From positions 1-43,558 of the forward strand of contig VHCG01000035.1 of NCBI GenBank assembly GCA_016871805.1: 43,558 bases of DNA, written 5' to 3'. Shown piece by piece: positions 36,001 to 43,558 of this stretch. Source of the stretch: Verrucomicrobiota bacterium (GTDB taxonomy: Bacteria > Verrucomicrobiota > Verrucomicrobiia > Limisphaerales > UBA9464). A model generated the notes under the pieces. The model worked only from the letters and a program-made list of their open reading frames with translations. It was not told where the DNA came from and searched no databases. The position numbers and the translations under genes were made by a program. Positions within the stretch are counted from its first letter, which is position 1; each line of letters starts with the position of its first letter.

Positions 36001-39000
36001 TTATCGTCACTGGTGACCCGAAGGAGCTCCAGGGCGTGTCGGTGATCATCGAACAGCTCGACCAGTCCCTGGGATCCCAGCCTGAGCGCAAGACCCGCGT
36101 CGTCACCCTCAAGCAGGGGAAGGCGGCAACCCTGTCTCCAAAGATCCGCCAACTCTACGCCGACCGCATCAAGAGCCTCCCGGAACTCGGCACCTCGGAC
36201 ATCCTGATCCTCGAGGAACCCGAGAGCAACCAGCTCATCATCGCCGGTAATGACGCCCAGTTGCAGGTCGTCACCCAGATCGTCGATGAGGTGCAGTCCG
36301 CGCAAGTCCAGCGCGCCTCCCGTGAGACCCAGATGGTTCCGGTTGGGACTGTTGATGAGCTCAACCGTCTCCAGCCGCTCGTCCAGCAGCTCTACAACGA
36401 TCGTTTCCTCGGTCGGGACGCCAGCGATCCGGCCGACGCCTCTATCATCGCCGACGCCAAGAACGCCCGGTTCATCCTGACGGGCCGGACCAACCAGCTC
36501 CGGGAGATCGAGTCCATCATCGGCACGCTGCGCGGCGGGGCGCCGGAGTCGGTGACGCGGGACACCCGGATCATCGACCTGACCTCCGCCAATGCCGTCG
36601 AGCTCGTTCCAACCCTCCGCACCCTCTACCAGGAGCAGGTGAAGAACCGACCCGGATCCTTCGCCGCCGACACCCTCATCACGCCGGACGTGAACGGGAA
36701 CCGCCTGATCCTGACCGGCGCCACCAACGAACTCGCCCTGCTCGAGGATCTGATCCAGAAGCTCGACAAGGTCGGGGCCCAGAGCGCCTCCACCCGGGTC
36801 TTCAAGGTGAAGTCGGCGGATCCCGACAAGGTCGTCGAGATCCTCGGCGCCGCCCTGGTCCGCTACGACGCCTACGGACGCCCTCAGAAACGGGTCAGCG
36901 TGGTCACGGACTCGAAGACACGGACCATCATCGCGACCGGTGACGCGAAGGAGCTTCAGTCGGCCTCGGTCATCATCGAACAGCTCGACTCCTCGCTGGG
37001 AGCCTCCGCAGGTCGGACGATGCGCGTGCTGCCCGTCAAGGAGCGCCGTGCCGGGGAACTGCTGCCGAAGATCCGCCAGCTCTACCAAGACCAGGCGCGG
37101 AACAATCCCGAGTTCGGCACCGCCGAACCGCTGCTGATCGAGGATTCCGCCAGCAACCAGATCATTGTCGCCGGCAATGAACGCCAGCTGGGTGCCCTCG
37201 AGGAGATCGTGGGCGTCCTCCAGAACGTCGCCTCGGTCCAGGGCGCACGACAGGTGAAGGTGTTCAACCTCGAGCGGAACACCGCCAACACCCTCATCAC
37301 CATGATCAGCCAGGTTTACGCCCGGCAGCTCACCAACGCTGAACCCACCGAACGGGTCGTCGTGGGCACGGGAGGCAACGAGCGCACCCTCGTCGTCGAG
37401 GCCCCGGCGGCCACCCTCACCCGGATCGAGGAACTGGTGAAGAACCTCGAACAGACCGGTCCGGAGGGTCAGAACGTCATCCAGACCGTGAAGCTCAAGC
37501 GGGGTCGGGCTGATGACCTCGCCGAGGCCGTCAACCGGGTCATGACCAACCGTGCCCTGCCCGGGATGATCCGACGCGTCAGCGTCACCTCCGTCGCCGG
37601 AGCGAACAGCCTCCTCCTCAACGGGCCGACCAATGCCGTCCAAGAGGTCCTCCGGATCGTCGAGGAACTCGACCAGGAGGGTCCCGGCAGCGGGGACATC
37701 GAGGTCCGGATCTACAAGCTCGAGAACGGCAACGCCCGTGAAGTCTCTAGCGTTATCCAGCAGCTGCTCCAGTCGGTTTCCCGTAATCTCTACCGTCGTT
37801 CGGGCGGCGAGGGCGACGGGGGACGCGGGAACGCCTCGGTCAGCGTCTCGATCGACGAGCGCTCCAACAGCCTCATCATCTCCGGCACCGAGGCCCACTT
37901 CCGGATGGTCGACAAGGTTCTGCCAACCCTCGACAAGGCCCCGGAGCGATCCGATCGCGACGTCCAGTTCGTCTGGCTGAAGAAGGCCAAGGCCTTCGAC
38001 CTAGCCTTGAAGCTCGACAGCCTGTTCGAGGATCGCCCCCGGGCCGATCGTCCGGTGATCGAGCCCGACTCCGCATCGAACTCGCTCACCATCATTGCGA
38101 AGCGCGGTGACATTCCACAGATCCAGGATCTCGTCTCTCGCCTTGATGACCAGGGACGTGACTCGGCGGTGCTGGTCCGGGTGCGTCCGCTCGAGCGGGT
38201 CACCGCCGATCAGATGGCGACGATGCTCTTGAACATCTATCCGCAGGTCTCCGGAACTCCGTTGCGGGTAACCGACAAGGTCGAGCCCCCGAAGAACGCC
38301 GACCCGAGCGCCCATACGACCACCCCTGAAGTGGTCATCGCGGTCGATAAACCCGCCAACGCCCTGATCCTGTCCGGCCCCGCCCAGGAACTCGACGCCG
38401 TCGAGCGCCTCATCGCTGCGCTGTCGCTCAACTTCTACGGCAACGAGGCCGAGTTCCGCGTCTTCGCGATCAAGGAGGCCGATCCGGTGGTGGTGGCCCG
38501 GACCCTGCAGGAACTCCTGAAGATGGATCCGGTGCAGATCGAGGATGCTCGTGGACAACCCAAGATCATCACTCCTCAGAACAAGATCACGGTTGTGGCC
38601 GAGCCCCGCACCCGGAGCCTGATTGTGCGGGCGCGTCCGACCGACTTCGCGCTCATGGAATCGCTCATCAAGCAGCTCGACACCGCCGGTCAGGTGGCCC
38701 AGCTGGAATTCAAGGTTGTGCCCCTCACCCATGCGGCCCCCGAAAAGCTGCTGCCGCTGGTCCAGCAGATGGTGACGCAACTCACCGCCTCACGGCCTGG
38801 GGATCCCGTGACGGTCGCGGTCGATTCCCGTGGACGCGGCATGCTGGTCATTGCCCGCGAGAATACCGCCAGCCAGGTTGAGAAGCTCATCCAGTCCCTC
38901 GACAAGCCAACCGCCAATGTCGAGGCAGAGGTCGAGATCGTCCCCCTCAAGAAGGCCAACGCCGGCCAGCTGGCTGCTGTCCTCCAGGGCATGCTCCGGC

Positions 39001-42000
39001 CTGGCACCGCCGGGGATTCCACCCCCGAGGCACGGGAACTCCAGGAACACATCCGCCGCCTCAAGGTCCGCAATGCCAAGGGTGACACCGTCTTGCTCGA
39101 TCTCTCCAAGCCGATCCGTATCGCCACGGATCCCGTCGCCGGCACCGGGGGCGGCAACCGCATCATCCTGACCTCCACCTCCGACAACCTCCGGGCTCTC
39201 CAGGCCGTGGTGGAGCAGATGGACTCCGTCGCTGTCCTCGAAGGGGTGAAGGTTCGTTTCATCCAGCTCGAGAACGCCGATGCCGCCGCGGTGTCCCAGA
39301 TCCTCAATAACGTGTTCTCGCAGGCGAAGAACCTCGCCATCGGACCCGGTGGTCCCGGCGGTCAGCCGGCCGACCAGGGCAAGGCGCTCGTCCAGCCCCT
39401 CAACGTCGCCATCGATGCGCGCAGCAACACACTCATCCTGAGCGGACATCCAGAGAGTCTCGAACTCGCCCAGAAGATCGTCGCCGACATGGACAAGGAG
39501 GTCTTCCTCTATACGACCGATGTCCGGCTGTTCCGGTTGAAGCACGCCTCCGCCGCCCGGCTTCTGCCCCTCCTGCAGTCGGTCTTCACCGAGGGCACCG
39601 CAGTCCCGGGAACCGAGGGTCTCTCGACCCAGATCACCCGGCTCCGGACCCTTCGGGATGGCACCAAGGCCCAGTCTAATCAGACTCCGAAAAATCGGCC
39701 GGCGCTCACCATCCAGGCCGACGACCAGGCCAACATCCTTGTTGTCGCCGCCCGCAGCGACAATCTGCCGCTCATCGCCGACATCATCGACCAACTCGAC
39801 ATCCCGGCCGCCTCGGGACTCGAGACCGTCCGGGTCTATCCGCTCGAGCACTCGGATCCCGCCGCCGTCCAGAAGGTCCTCTCCGACCTCTTCACCGGAC
39901 CGCGGGCGACCACGCTCCGCAACGAGGACCGTCCGGTGATCACCGTGGATGCCCGAACCGGGTCGCTCGTCGTGGCCGGCAACAGCAAGGCGTTCGCGAT
40001 CATCGAAGGGCTGCTCAAGAGCCTCGACCAGAAGCTGCCGTTCGATCTTCGCGATATCGCGCTCATCCCACTGGAGCATGCCGACGCCAACGTCGTCGCC
40101 CCGACGCTCCAGAAGCTCATGGATGCCCGCGTGACCCAGCGGGCGAGTCTCAACCAGGGGCAGGCCGATGCCCTCAAGGTCATCATCATGGCCGACCAGC
40201 GCAGCAACGCGCTCCTCGTCGGCGGTGCCCGCGAGGGATTCGAACTGGTGCAGACCCTGGCCAGGCAGCTCGACCAGGCGGCGCCGGCGCTGAGCGGTCG
40301 GGTCCGGCTCATCCCGCTCGAGTTTGCCGATGCCCGCGTCGTGGCCAGCACCCTTGCAACCCTCTTCGAGCAGCGCTACGCCGCGATCCGCACCGCGGAC
40401 ATGCAGCGAAACAAACCGATCATACTTGCCGACACCCGGAGCAATTCCCTCCTCGTGGCCGCCAGCCAGGAGGACAACCGGACGCTCGACGAGCTCCTGA
40501 AACGCCTCGATGCCAAGCAGGACAACCCGGCGCTGACCCTCACGGTGATCCCGATGCGGTTCAACGACTCCGCCCGGGTGGCCACCATGCTTGAGAGCCT
40601 CTTCGCAGCCCGTCAGAAGGCCCAGCTGCTTCCCGGAGGCACTCCCCTTCCGAGCGACCAGATCAAGGTGGAGACCGATGCCCTCAACAACGCGCTCATC
40701 ATCTCGGCCAGCAAGGAGAACCTGGAACTCGTCCGGGAACTTGTCGCCAAGGTCGACCAGGAACCCACCATCGCCGGCGGCGTGTTCGAGATGTTCACGC
40801 TCGAGTTCGCCGACGCCACCCGGGTGTCGACCCTCCTGAAGTCCCTCGTCGACCAGGGCCTCTATCGTCCGGGTCGCCCGGCCAATGCTCCGGCCAGGGC
40901 CGGCAATTCGAGCCGCGACATCCTTTCGGTCAGCGTCGATCCCCGGTCCAACACGCTGATCGTGAGTGCGAGTCCCGAGAACCTCAGCATCGTCCGGGAG
41001 GTGGTGAAACGGCTCGACACCGAGGATCTTGCCTCCAACGCGGACGTCCGCCTCTACCCCCTCAAGAACGCCCGCGCCAGCACCCTGGCCGCCACCCTAC
41101 AGCAATTCTTCCAGGCCAAGCGCACCGCCGACGCCGTCGCGGTCAACGCCAACGAGCGGACCATCGCCACCACGGTCCTTGCCGACGATCGGATCAACTC
41201 CCTGATCGTCACCGGTGGGAAGGAGGCGTTCGACCTCATGGATCGGATGCTCCCACAGATGGACGGCGAGAGTGTCTTCTCGAAGCTTAACTTCCGGGTG
41301 TTCCCCCTGAAGAAGGCCACGGCCCTCAAGCTGCAGGCCACGCTGCAGCCGATCTTCGCGAATCGCCCACCCAAGGTCCGGGGTGAGCCGGTCGATCCGA
41401 TCACCATCATCGCCGACCAATGGATCAATGCCCTCCTCGTCGGCGCGACGGTCGAGGATCTCAGCACCGTTGCCGGCCTGATCGAGAAGCTCGACAGCGA
41501 CCCGGCCGAGACCGGCATCGCCATCCACGTCTTCCCGCTCCAGAAGGCCGACGCCACGAAGGTGGTCACCACGGTCCGGGGACTGTTCCGCGACAACCTT
41601 CCGAACCAGGTCGTGCCGATCACAGTCACTGCGGATGAGCGCATCAACGCGATTGTGGTGTCCTGCGGCGAGACCGATGCCCAGCGGATCGGCCAGCTGG
41701 TCGAGAAGCTGGATACCGACCAGGTGGCCAAGGTCAGCGAGATCAAGGTGTTCCCGCTCCAGTTCGCCCGGGCCGAATCCCTGGCGGGCATCCTCAACAC
41801 GGCGCTGAACACCAAACCCGCCCCGCTCAACGACCAGGCGCCCAACGCACAGTCGGTCCTCCAGTTCATCACCCGGACGACCGAGGGACAGGAGCTCGTC
41901 ACAGCCGCGCTCAAGGAATCGGTGTTGATCACACCCGACCAGCGGATGAACTCCCTCGTGGTCTCGGGACCCGTCGACTACATGGGGCTGATCGAGCAGA

Positions 42001-42606
42001 TCATCCAACGCATGGATGCCAGCTCGCCCCAGCTGGCCAAGATCAAGGTCTTCGCCCTCCAGAATGCCGATGCCCGACAGATGGCCGAGGTGATCACCCA
42101 GATGTTCCGCATGACCCCTACGGCCGGGAACGGATCCACCCGGTCGGTCCAGTATACCCTGGTGCGGGGCAAGGCCGAGAACGGGACGCCTTCGGAGGAG
42201 CCCGTCGCGTCGGCGACCCTGGGCACGGCGGAGCAGACCGCCCTGACCGTCACGGTGGATCCCCGGACGAACAGCCTGCTGGTCGGCGGCACCGAGCACT
42301 ACATGAACCTGGTGTCGCAGCTGATCGACACCCTCGACTCCAGTGCGGCCCACGAACGGGCGTCCGAGGTCATCCGGCTGAAGAACTCCCAGTCCCCGGA
42401 AATCGCCACCGCGATCCGCAACTTCCTCGACCAGGAACGCCAGAAGCTCATCCAGTCGCTTGGGGTCGACGCGGTCTCCGCCACGGCCCGCCTCTTTGAC
42501 CAGGAGGTTGCGATTGTCGCCGAACCCACCAGCAACACGATCCTGCTCTCGGCGAACAACCGCTATTTCGAGCAGATCCGGTCGATGATCGACGAGCTGG
42601 ATTCCG
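32083..42606 (+). repeat. Coding array of about 43 secretin_N modules
   Basis: A periodic pattern with a mean step of about 245 bases runs through this stretch. Each step carries one copy of a D-x-R-x-N-x-L-I-V-x-G strand-turn and a helix ending in LD. Counting was done by eye, so the total could be off by one or two. Modules up to about number 22 tend to have LVQQLYQD in the first helix. Later ones have ADAxxVAxxLxxLF instead. Confidence 0.85.
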
Positions 42607-43019
42607 CGCAGCCCCAGGTGTTGATCCAGGTGCTGCTCGCCGAGGTGCGTCTCGACAACCAGACCGACCTCGGGTTCGAGTGGACCTATCGCGGCACGGC
42701 CGGCAGCAGCACCTACGGGATCGGGACGGACTTCTCGCCCGACATCGACATGGCCAAGATGACCGGCCTGGTCGGCGGCATGCAGGGGGGCGACTTCTCC
42801 TTCCTCCTTCGGGCCCTCAAGACCCAGGGCAAGCTGCACGTCCTCAGGCCCTCAAGACCCAGGGCAAGCTGCACGTCCTCAGCCGGCCCCAGATCGTCAC
42901 CGCCGACAACAAGCCGGCCACGATCAACGTCGGCAAGAAGGTGCCCCTCGTGGAGCAGACCCGTCTCGATGCCCAGAACAACCTCACCACCCAGTACCGC
43001 TACGAGGACGTCGGTGTGA
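33003..43019 (+). CDS. gspD: Giant GspD secretin, part 2: about 39 N1-like modules and start of pore domain
   Basis: This frame continues module 4 (GTFDPGSQSVVVTGTPTD) and runs open for more than 3,300 codons; an in-frame ATG first appears at 33429. It consists almost wholly of secretin_N (PF03958-type) modules of 65-100 residues. Each reads roughly as a strand (RVFPLKKADA), a helix (VAxxLxxLF or LVQQLYQDQ), a loop, then a strand-turn-strand (VDxRSNSLIVSG) and a helix ending in QLD or KLD. I count modules 5 to 43 here. The pore domain opens with QVLIQVLLAEVRLDNQTDLG at 42610. Codons after 42847 are out of frame because of the 35-base duplication. An ordinary GspD has three N1-type modules. 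The minus-strand open frames along this gene are shadows. Confidence 0.88.
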   Translation, partial: QRGTFDPGSQSVVVTGTPTDLQTAADIVAQLETGTSQPTQLITRFIEVGSPEEARRIQPLVEQLYKNQTADGSTSSVAHAKILSDTQTGRLIVTASADHLRRIEDLVTQLQADKPLVKARDLRVIPLKHTRTEIALPQIQSLVNERMADRRFSSLPKPSIVADAANNRLLVTATADQLKEIDAVVDIVDTQPAQTERELAVLPLQAKPAAEVLPLVTQLLGQLTTQGSPTPTIMADPTGKQLIVLATSKDQDRIRTLVKQFDVSPATAAPRQFKDVELYGRTTTEFTPLVQQLYQEQLRGQPEPAGGAATLLSETKNNRIMVSGSDREIARVEAIIRQLDPAERKTDRDETSVIRLRSASAAELAGLVDKSLNAQTQQVKVLTDARSNSLVVTGPAAAVEAAAKMIQQLDSRPESGPREMRIIELKSADARALETTVATLFEDLMKDQRGANYVASAKITADPVSNRLITTGDATDLEIIAGIVNRLDNSPQQALGTRVFKLNQADAELMAPIVASAMTRFDQRGQPVKRVSITVDEKSNSLIVSGSRTDLQDVESVIEKLDSGESSQVPQTLKILEVKGDPDALAALINKSVAAQNPGRNIAGLFTLTPDPSNKRLIVFASPTMLAQVESLVATLDARPDQGARELHPVAIKNATPSELLPRVQQIYAEQSQGKTLKPATLYPDAAGNRILVQGTSEQAEAVRQIATTLESEPKPSRESKVFDLGKLSEAQRLMPLIQQLYRDQLSSTPQLGSPDAQIVSDGKTGRLLVSARADQLPILEGIIQRLQSPATTGTSARETRTVEMGSSTEASRLVPLIQQLYQDRWKDRLDTDPADAQILADPRNGRLILTGKPEHLTQIEAIIQQIGPIRTGAGTRQTRIIDLTTASAVELSSTVRTLYLEEAKGRLGNQPPDTVLTPDPGGNRLIVVGDTNELAVVERLVAELDKVSSQSASARVFKIKSADPEKVAEILNTSLVRYDAYGRPQKRSTVSVDPKTRTLIVTGDPKELQGVSVIIEQLDQSLGSQPERKTRVVTLKQGKAATLSPKIRQLYADRIKSLPELGTSDILILEEPESNQLIIAGNDAQLQVVTQIVDEVQSAQVQRASRETQMVPVGTVDELNRLQPLVQQLYNDRFLGRDASDPADASIIADAKNARFILTGRTNQLREIESIIGTLRGGAPESVTRDTRIIDLTSANAVELVPTLRTLYQEQVKNRPGSFAADTLITPDVNGNRLILTGATNELALLEDLIQKLDKVGAQSASTRVFKVKSADPDKVVEILGAALVRYDAYGRPQKRVSVVTDSKTRTIIATGDAKELQSASVIIEQLDSSLGASAGRTMRVLPVKERRAGELLPKIRQLYQDQARNNPEFGTAEPLLIEDSASNQIIVAGNERQLGALEEIVGVLQNVASVQGARQVKVFNLERNTANTLITMISQVYARQLTNAEPTERVVVGTGGNERTLVVEAPAATLTRIEELVKNLEQTGPEGQNVIQTVKLKRGRADDLAEAVNRVMTNRALPGMIRRVSVTSVAGANSLLLNGPTNAVQEVLRIVEELDQEGPGSGDIEVRIYKLENGNAREVSSVIQQLLQSVSRNLYRRSGGEGDGGRGNASVSVSIDERSNSLIISGTEAHFRMVDKVLPTLDKAPERSDRDVQFVWLKKAKAFDLALKLDSLFEDRPRADRPVIEPDSASNSLTIIAKRGDIPQIQDLVSRLDDQGRDSAVLVRVRPLERVTADQMATMLLNIYPQVSGTPLRVTDKVEPPKNADPSAHTTTPEVVIAVDKPANALILSGPAQELDAVERLIAALSLNFYGNEAEFRVFAIKEADPVVVARTLQELLKMDPVQIEDARGQPKIITPQNKITVVAEPRTRSLIVRARPTDFALMESLIKQLDTAGQVAQLEFKVVPLTHAAPEKLLPLVQQMVTQLTASRPGDPVTVAVDSRGRGMLVIARENTASQVEKLIQSLDKPTANVEAEVEIVPLKKANAGQLAAVLQGMLRPGTAGDSTPEARELQEHIRRLKVRNAKGDTVLLDLSKPIRIATDPVAGTGGGNRIILTSTSDNLRALQAVVEQMDSVAVLEGVKVRFIQLENADAAAVSQILNNVFSQAKNLAIGPGGPGGQPADQGKALVQPLNVAIDARSNTLILSGHPESLELAQKIVADMDKEVFLYTTDVRLFRLKHASAARLLPLLQSVFTEGTAVPGTEGLSTQITRLRTLRDGTKAQSNQTPKNRPALTIQADDQANILVVAARSDNLPLIADIIDQLDIPAASGLETVRVYPLEHSDPAAVQKVLSDLFTGPRATTLRNEDRPVITVDARTGSLVVAGNSKAFAIIEGLLKSLDQKLPFDLRDIALIPLEHADANVVAPTLQKLMDARVTQRASLNQGQADALKVIIMADQRSNALLVGGAREGFELVQTLARQLDQAAPALSGRVRLIPLEFADARVVASTLATLFEQRYAAIRTADMQRNKPIILADTRSNSLLVAASQEDNRTLDELLKRLDAKQDNPALTLTVIPMRFNDSARVATMLESLFAARQKAQLLPGGTPLPSDQIKVETDALNNALIISASKENLELVRELVAKVDQEPTIAGGVFEMFTLEFADATRVSTLLKSLVDQGLYRPGRPANAPARAGNSSRDILSVSVDPRSNTLIVSASPENLSIVREVVKRLDTEDLASNADVRLYPLKNARASTLAATLQQFFQAKRTADAVAVNANERTIATTVLADDRINSLIVTGGKEAFDLMDRMLPQMDGESVFSKLNFRVFPLKKATALKLQATLQPIFANRPPKVRGEPVDPITIIADQWINALLVGATVEDLSTVAGLIEKLDSDPAETGIAIHVFPLQKADATKVVTTVRGLFRDNLPNQVVPITVTADERINAIVVSCGETDAQRIGQLVEKLDTDQVAKVSEIKVFPLQFARAESLAGILNTALNTKPAPLNDQAPNAQSVLQFITRTTEGQELVTAALKESVLITPDQRMNSLVVSGPVDYMGLIEQIIQRMDASSPQLAKIKVFALQNADARQMAEVITQMFRMTPTAGNGSTRSVQYTLVRGKAENGTPSEEPVASATLGTAEQTALTVTVDPRTNSLLVGGTEHYMNLVSQLIDTLDSSAAHERASEVIRLKNSQSPEIATAIRNFLDQERQKLIQSLGVDAVSATARLFDQEVAIVAEPTSNTILLSANNRYFEQIRSMIDELDSAQPQVLIQVLLAEVRLDNQTDLGFEWTYRGTAGSSTYGIGTDFSPDIDMAKMTGLVGGMQGGDFSFLLRALKTQGKLHVLRPSRPRASCTSSAGPRSSPPTTSRPRSTSARRCPSWSRPVSMPRTTSPPSTATRTSV
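35394..37247 (+). repeat. Two adjacent 927-bp four-module blocks
   Basis: Modules 15-18 (35394-36320) and 19-22 (36321-37247) correspond one to one and have exactly equal length, 309 codons each. Matching landmarks are RETRTVEM/RETQMVPV, TRIIDLTTASAVEL/TRIIDLTSANAVEL, and SLVRYDAYGRPQKR/ALVRYDAYGRPQKR. IRQLYADRIKSLPELGTSD corresponds to IRQLYQDQARNNPEFGTAE. This indicates duplication of a four-module segment followed by divergence. Confidence 0.85.
42812..42882 (+). repeat. Exact 35-bp tandem duplication in the secretin pore domain
   Basis: Bases 42812-42846 are repeated exactly at 42847-42881, with one further matching base. The unit encodes ALKTQGKLHVL, a conserved part of the pore domain. 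At 35 bases it shifts the frame. Removing one copy restores an uninterrupted secretin domain. Confidence 0.95.
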
Positions 43020-43537
43020 ACCTGACGGTCACGCCGAAGATCAGCCGGGATGGCTTCGTGAAGATGGAGATCAGCACGACCAACAGCACATTGTCGGCGC
43101 AGATCATCGACATCAACAAGTCGGCCCAGGCCCCGGTGGTCGACCAACGAAAGGCCAACACCACGGTGAGCGCCCAGAGCGGACAGACCATCGTGATCGG
43201 AGGTCTCATCGATACCATCAACGAGACCAACATGAGGAAGGTGCCGGTCCTCGGGGACATCCCCTATCTCGGAGTCCTATTCCGCACCACGACCACGAAG
43301 AAAGAGCGGAAGGAGCTGTTGATCCTCATGACCCCGATCGTCTTGGACAACTCCCAGGTCCCGGTGAAGCTGACCGATCCGGATCGGGTGCTCCGCGACA
43401 ACCTCGACAACGCGGACATCAAGCAGATCATGCGGGAGGGCGACATGCAGCGTCGCATCCTCGAGCCGTATTATCGGACCAATCGCCCGTCCTGGCGTGA
43501 GAACCAGATCAGGACCAACACGGCACCGGCGCTATGA
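42848..43537 (+). CDS. gspD: Giant GspD secretin, part 3: pore (secretin) domain
   Basis: Once the second copy of the 35-base duplication is dropped, this frame continues the pore domain directly: ALKTQGKLHVLSRPQIVTAD, NKPATINVGKKVPLVEQ and YEDVGVNLTVTPKIS. The secretin signature then follows, SAQSGQTIVIGGLID and VPVLGDIPYLGVLFRTTTTK, with the end strand ELLILMTPIVL. The fold and order are fully conventional, so the outer-membrane channel itself looks functional. The C-terminal 45 residues are charged (IKQIMREGDMQRRILEPYY) and could be a pilotin-binding S-domain (inference). The TGA at 43535-43537 overlaps an ATG at 43534, so the next gene is probably coupled. Confidence 0.9.
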   Translation, partial: ALKTQGKLHVLSRPQIVTADNKPATINVGKKVPLVEQTRLDAQNNLTTQYRYEDVGVNLTVTPKISRDGFVKMEISTTNSTLSAQIIDINKSAQAPVVDQRKANTTVSAQSGQTIVIGGLIDTINETNMRKVPVLGDIPYLGVLFRTTTTKKERKELLILMTPIVLDNSQVPVKLTDPDRVLRDNLDNADIKQIMREGDMQRRILEPYYRTNRPSWRENQIRTNTAPAL

Positions 43538-43558
43538 GGGAACGCAGGTATTGGACAG
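43534..43558 (+). CDS. Start of next gene, cut by the window end
   Basis: ATG 43534 overlaps the gspD stop as ATGA and reads MRERRYWT before the window ends. The same overlap style joins other genes in this cluster, so it is probably the next T2SS gene, but eight codons do not identify it. Confidence 0.35.

Larger units (their letters stand above)
31690..43537 (+). other. gspD: Reconstructed giant secretin, about 3,940 residues
   Basis: Joining the three frames (one G added at 33007-33010, 35 bases removed at 42812-42882) gives 3,937 codons before the stop. Layout: signal peptide about 1-20, N0 about 50-125, about 43 N1-like modules about 130-3640, pore domain about 3640-3890, short tail. 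All modules share one fold signature, but no two are identical. This is several times the usual GspD length of 600-800 residues. Confidence 0.8.

Noticed and set aside
32083..42606. CRISPR array or satellite repeat as an explanation for the periodic DNA
   Set aside because: The period varies from about 195 to 300 bases, copies are diverged at the DNA level, and the reading frame with a domain signature is kept throughout.
35202..42839. Very long minus-strand open frames opposite gspD (35202-37898 and 41097-42839)
   Set aside because: They mirror the repeat array codon by codon and have no start signal or family motif. They are shadows of biased codon use in the secretin.

Overview
The window is high-GC DNA from a bacterium of the Planctomycetes-Verrucomicrobia-Chlamydiae group, most likely a Verrucomicrobiota lineage (inference). 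The clues are a DUF1549/DUF1553 protein translationally coupled to a Tat-exported DUF1501 protein, several large exported proteins of PVC type, and a type II secretion (T2SS) locus in the order G-H-I-J-K-L-M-D. The tail of a REP-associated tyrosine transposase (RAYT) and GGGGTCAGGTCAT-type repeats also occur, as is common in environmental genomes.

Layout. 1-12.2 kb, plus strand: exported surface or degradative proteins. These are a 5'-truncated beta-helix protein, a tandem alpha/beta hydrolase, the DUF1549/DUF1553 gene split by a 94-nt duplication offset, DUF1501, and a large putative six-hairpin protein. A decayed two-domain lipoprotein lies antisense at 2.4-3.05 kb. 12.2-13.2 kb: a gene-poor scar with REP units, a RAYT 3' remnant and a lone tRNA 3' end. 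13.2-16.5 kb, minus strand: lysA, a protein of unknown function, and a LarA-family nickel racemase. 16.8-20.6 kb, plus strand: a complete glycerol operon, glpF-glpK-glpD. 20.8-23.9 kb: an SGNH-like gene interrupted by one TAG, a creatininase-family amidohydrolase and an MFS carrier. 24.2-43.5 kb: the T2SS locus.

The outstanding object is the T2SS secretin. Two local frame breaks, one in a G run and one from an exact 35-bp tandem duplication, divide it into three open frames. Together they encode one GspD of about 3,940 residues: signal peptide, an N0 domain, about 43 consecutive N1-like (secretin_N) modules, then a conserved secretin pore domain. An ordinary GspD carries three such modules. 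Two adjacent four-module blocks are exactly 927 bp each, pointing to growth by segmental duplication. GspM seems to carry a GspC/PilP-like C-terminal domain, which could explain the lack of a separate gspC. gspE, gspF and the prepilin peptidase gene are not in the window.

The genes suggest a cell that takes up and oxidises glycerol, handles 2-hydroxy acids, and sends large proteins across a modified envelope. Several genes are broken: two by in-frame stops (one also shifted) and two by frame breaks. The exact tandem duplications could be assembly artefacts and need read-level checks. The lipoprotein looks genuinely decayed.
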